Below are positions 62,685-64,000 of a DNA stretch of 64,000 nt, piece by piece. The translations under genes and the position numbers were made by a program. Each line of letters starts with the position of its first letter. Within the stretch, counting starts at the first letter, position 1. The notes beneath the pieces were generated by a model that was not told the origin of the DNA, made no database searches, and saw nothing but the letters and a program-made list of their open reading frames with translations. This stretch comes from Treponema sp. (GTDB taxonomy: Bacteria; Spirochaetota; Spirochaetia; Treponematales; Breznakiellaceae): the NCBI GenBank assembly GCA_012517385.1, contig JAAYUZ010000139.1, positions 1 through 64,000 on the forward strand. Reading direction: 5' to 3'.

Positions 62685-63442
62685 CCACGAAACAGCTTGA
62701 TACCTACTTTCGTTCATTTTTGGATATTGAAGGCTTTTTACAGATGGATGATTCAGTAAATGGTCTGCAGGTGGATAATGATGGCAGGGATATTCGTAAG
62801 GTAGCCTTTGCGGTGGATGCTTGTCTTGAATCTTTTTCCCTGGCAGCCCAGCGTGGAGCGGGCATGCTCTTTGTGCATCACGGTCTGCTTTGGGGGAAGC
62901 CTGCTCCTATTACCGGAATTATGCGGCAGCGTTTGCAGGTGCTCATGGCTAATAATATTGCCCTCTATGGGGTGCATCTGCCCCTGGATCAGCACCCGGA
63001 GGTGGGAAACAATGCAGCCCTGGCGGATCTGCTTGGACTTGAACAACGGGAACCCTTTGGTGATTATCATCAGAGAAAAATTGGCTACAAGGGTGTGTTG
63101 CCCCAACCTATTTCTATTGATGAGGCGGTGAAACGGATAAGTTTTATGGGGCGGCCTCCTTTAGGAGTATATCCCCTTGGTAAAAAAGAAATTAGAACTG
63201 TTGCAATTGTGTCTGGGGGCGCCGCTATGGAGGCTTTTCAGGCGGTGGATGAACAGGTGGATTTGTATATTACCGGTGAAAGTTCCCATTCTGTGTACCA
63301 TTATGCACTTGAGGGAAAATTGAACATGATCGCTGGGGGGCATTATTCAACCGAAGTGTGGGGCGTTCGCAGGGTCATGGAAAAACTGGCAAATGAGTTT
63401 TCTATTGAAGTAGAATTTCTCGATATACCGACTGGGCTGTAA
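62681..63442 (+). CDS. Nif3-like dinuclear metal-binding protein (GTP cyclohydrolase 1 type 2 family)
   Basis: 253-residue Nif3/YbgI-family protein. Metal-binding features are the FVHHGLLWGKP double histidine near 66-67, GVHLPLDQHPEVGNN, and the later GGHYSTEVWGVR with a conserved Glu. The start DTYFRSFLDIEGFLQMDDSVNGLQV is typical. These proteins form toroidal hexamers with two metals. Their true substrate is not settled. AGGGAGG lies upstream of the ATG. Confidence 0.9.
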   Translation: MTTKQLDTYFRSFLDIEGFLQMDDSVNGLQVDNDGRDIRKVAFAVDACLESFSLAAQRGAGMLFVHHGLLWGKPAPITGIMRQRLQVLMANNIALYGVHLPLDQHPEVGNNAALADLLGLEQREPFGDYHQRKIGYKGVLPQPISIDEAVKRISFMGRPPLGVYPLGKKEIRTVAIVSGGAAMEAFQAVDEQVDLYITGESSHSVYHYALEGKLNMIAGGHYSTEVWGVRRVMEKLANEFSIEVEFLDIPTGL

Positions 63443-63459
63443 AAAGAGGAGTTTTTTAT

Positions 63460-63978
63460 ATGGATAGCAAAAAAAAGGTATTGCCTTTTTTATTAACATT
63501 ATTGGTGGTGCTTGCAGATCAGCTTTCTAAGGCTTTTATTGTATCCCGCTGGCCAAGAGAAAATACCTTTATAAAAGATGTGTTTGGAAATGATTTTTTA
63601 TGGATTATCCATGTACGCAATAAGGCTATTGCTTTTAGTATTGGGGAAGGTCTACCTGACCAGATAAGGGCTCTTCTGTTTATAATACTACCTTTGGTTG
63701 TTATTGGCGTTTTGATTGTTTATTATGTTAAGACCAATGAATTTTCCTCGTTTCAACGCTGGGTTGTGGCTGGTATTATAGGAGGAGGCTTGGGGAATCT
63801 GATTGACCGAATCTGGCGGCCCGAAGGGGTAGTCGATTTTATCAGTGTAAATGTCTACGGTCTTCTTGGGTTTGCTCGCTGGCCGACCTTTAATGTGGCC
63901 GATTCCTGTGTGGTTGTCTGCGGTATTTTGCTTGTATTGAGCATGTTGTTTTCTGCGAGGACAGAAAAGAAGGAGTAA
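63460..63978 (+). CDS. lspA: lipoprotein signal peptidase (signal peptidase II)
   Basis: 172-residue aspartyl membrane protease that removes lipoprotein signals. It has four membrane helices, the DQLSK entrance (20-24), HVRNKAIAFSIG (N54), GNLIDRIWRPEGVVDFI with catalytic D126, and FNVADSCVV with catalytic D148. Its presence fits the lipoprotein at 6993. AAGAGGAG lies before the ATG. Confidence 0.95.
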   Translation: MDSKKKVLPFLLTLLVVLADQLSKAFIVSRWPRENTFIKDVFGNDFLWIIHVRNKAIAFSIGEGLPDQIRALLFIILPLVVIGVLIVYYVKTNEFSSFQRWVVAGIIGGGLGNLIDRIWRPEGVVDFISVNVYGLLGFARWPTFNVADSCVVVCGILLVLSMLFSARTEKKE

Positions 63979-63980
63979 TT

Positions 63981-64000
63981 GTGAATAAAAAGGCTAATAC
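63981..64000 (+). CDS. start of a further gene (partial, 6 codons visible)
   Basis: GTG at 63981 follows AAGGAG (63970-63975) by 5 bases and reads MNKKAN to the window edge. The spacing after lspA (2 bases) indicates the same operon. Nothing can be said of the product. Confidence 0.5.

Overview
The window looks like the replication-origin region of a free-living or host-associated treponeme-like spirochaete (order Spirochaetales). The evidence is a spirochaetal-type 286-residue FlaB flagellin, FlgM with sigma-28-like sites, an oxygen-binding di-iron protein next to a soluble chemoreceptor (a pairing known from Treponema denticola), and the conserved order gyrA-gyrB / dnaA-dnaN-recF-DUF721-rpmH-rnpA-yidD-yidC-jag. 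The genus is an inference; no 16S gene is present.

Layout. 1-2.3 kb: 5' two-thirds of metH (minus), divergent from an acyl-ACP thioesterase and a short MetF-like reductase. 4-7 kb: a minus-strand operon of ABC ATPase, deoxyribonucleotidase-like HAD and B12-radical SAM protein. 7-10 kb: a periplasmic-binding lipoprotein coupled to a histidine kinase. 10-12.2 kb: glgX. 12.3-16.4 kb: a receiver-ATPase-cNMP-binding fusion, an Aat-like protein and a KtrAB potassium system. 16.4-23.5 kb: panE, then a sugar ABC importer divergent from an RpiR regulator with two dehydrogenases. 23.6-29.7 kb: MoxR, DUF58 and a large transglutaminase-TPR membrane protein. 30-36 kb: a double FMN-binding protein under a consensus promoter, long-chain acyl-CoA synthetase, metK, arfB and an M29 aminopeptidase.

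35.8-37.6 kb is an AT-rich island holding two parS centromere sites, a VapBC-type toxin-antitoxin pair, a small membrane protein and several hairpin repeats. 37.6-50.1 kb is the origin core. DnaA boxes flank dnaA on both sides. The dnaA-dnaN gap carries a DnaA box, six DnaA-trio repeats and an AT tract, the layout of a basal unwinding system. RpmH to Jag form the ribosome/RNase P/membrane insertion operon.

50-64 kb: an exported protein, flaB with a long structured leader, a zinc-ribbon membrane protein, rsmI, flgM, a dehydroquinate synthase/iron-ADH-like protein that has lost its metal and nucleotide motifs, a SpoU methyltransferase, an ATPase-HDOD fusion, a Lon-family protease, the ODP-chemoreceptor pair with a membrane pseudo-hydrolase, a Nif3-like protein, lspA and the start of another gene.

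No tRNA, rRNA, CRISPR array or recognisable transposase was seen. The most interesting points are the origin unwinding element and parS pair, the rnpA gene without a usual start codon, the degenerate dehydrogenase beside flgM, the cNMP-linked ATPase fusion, and the hairpin repeats around the VapBC island.
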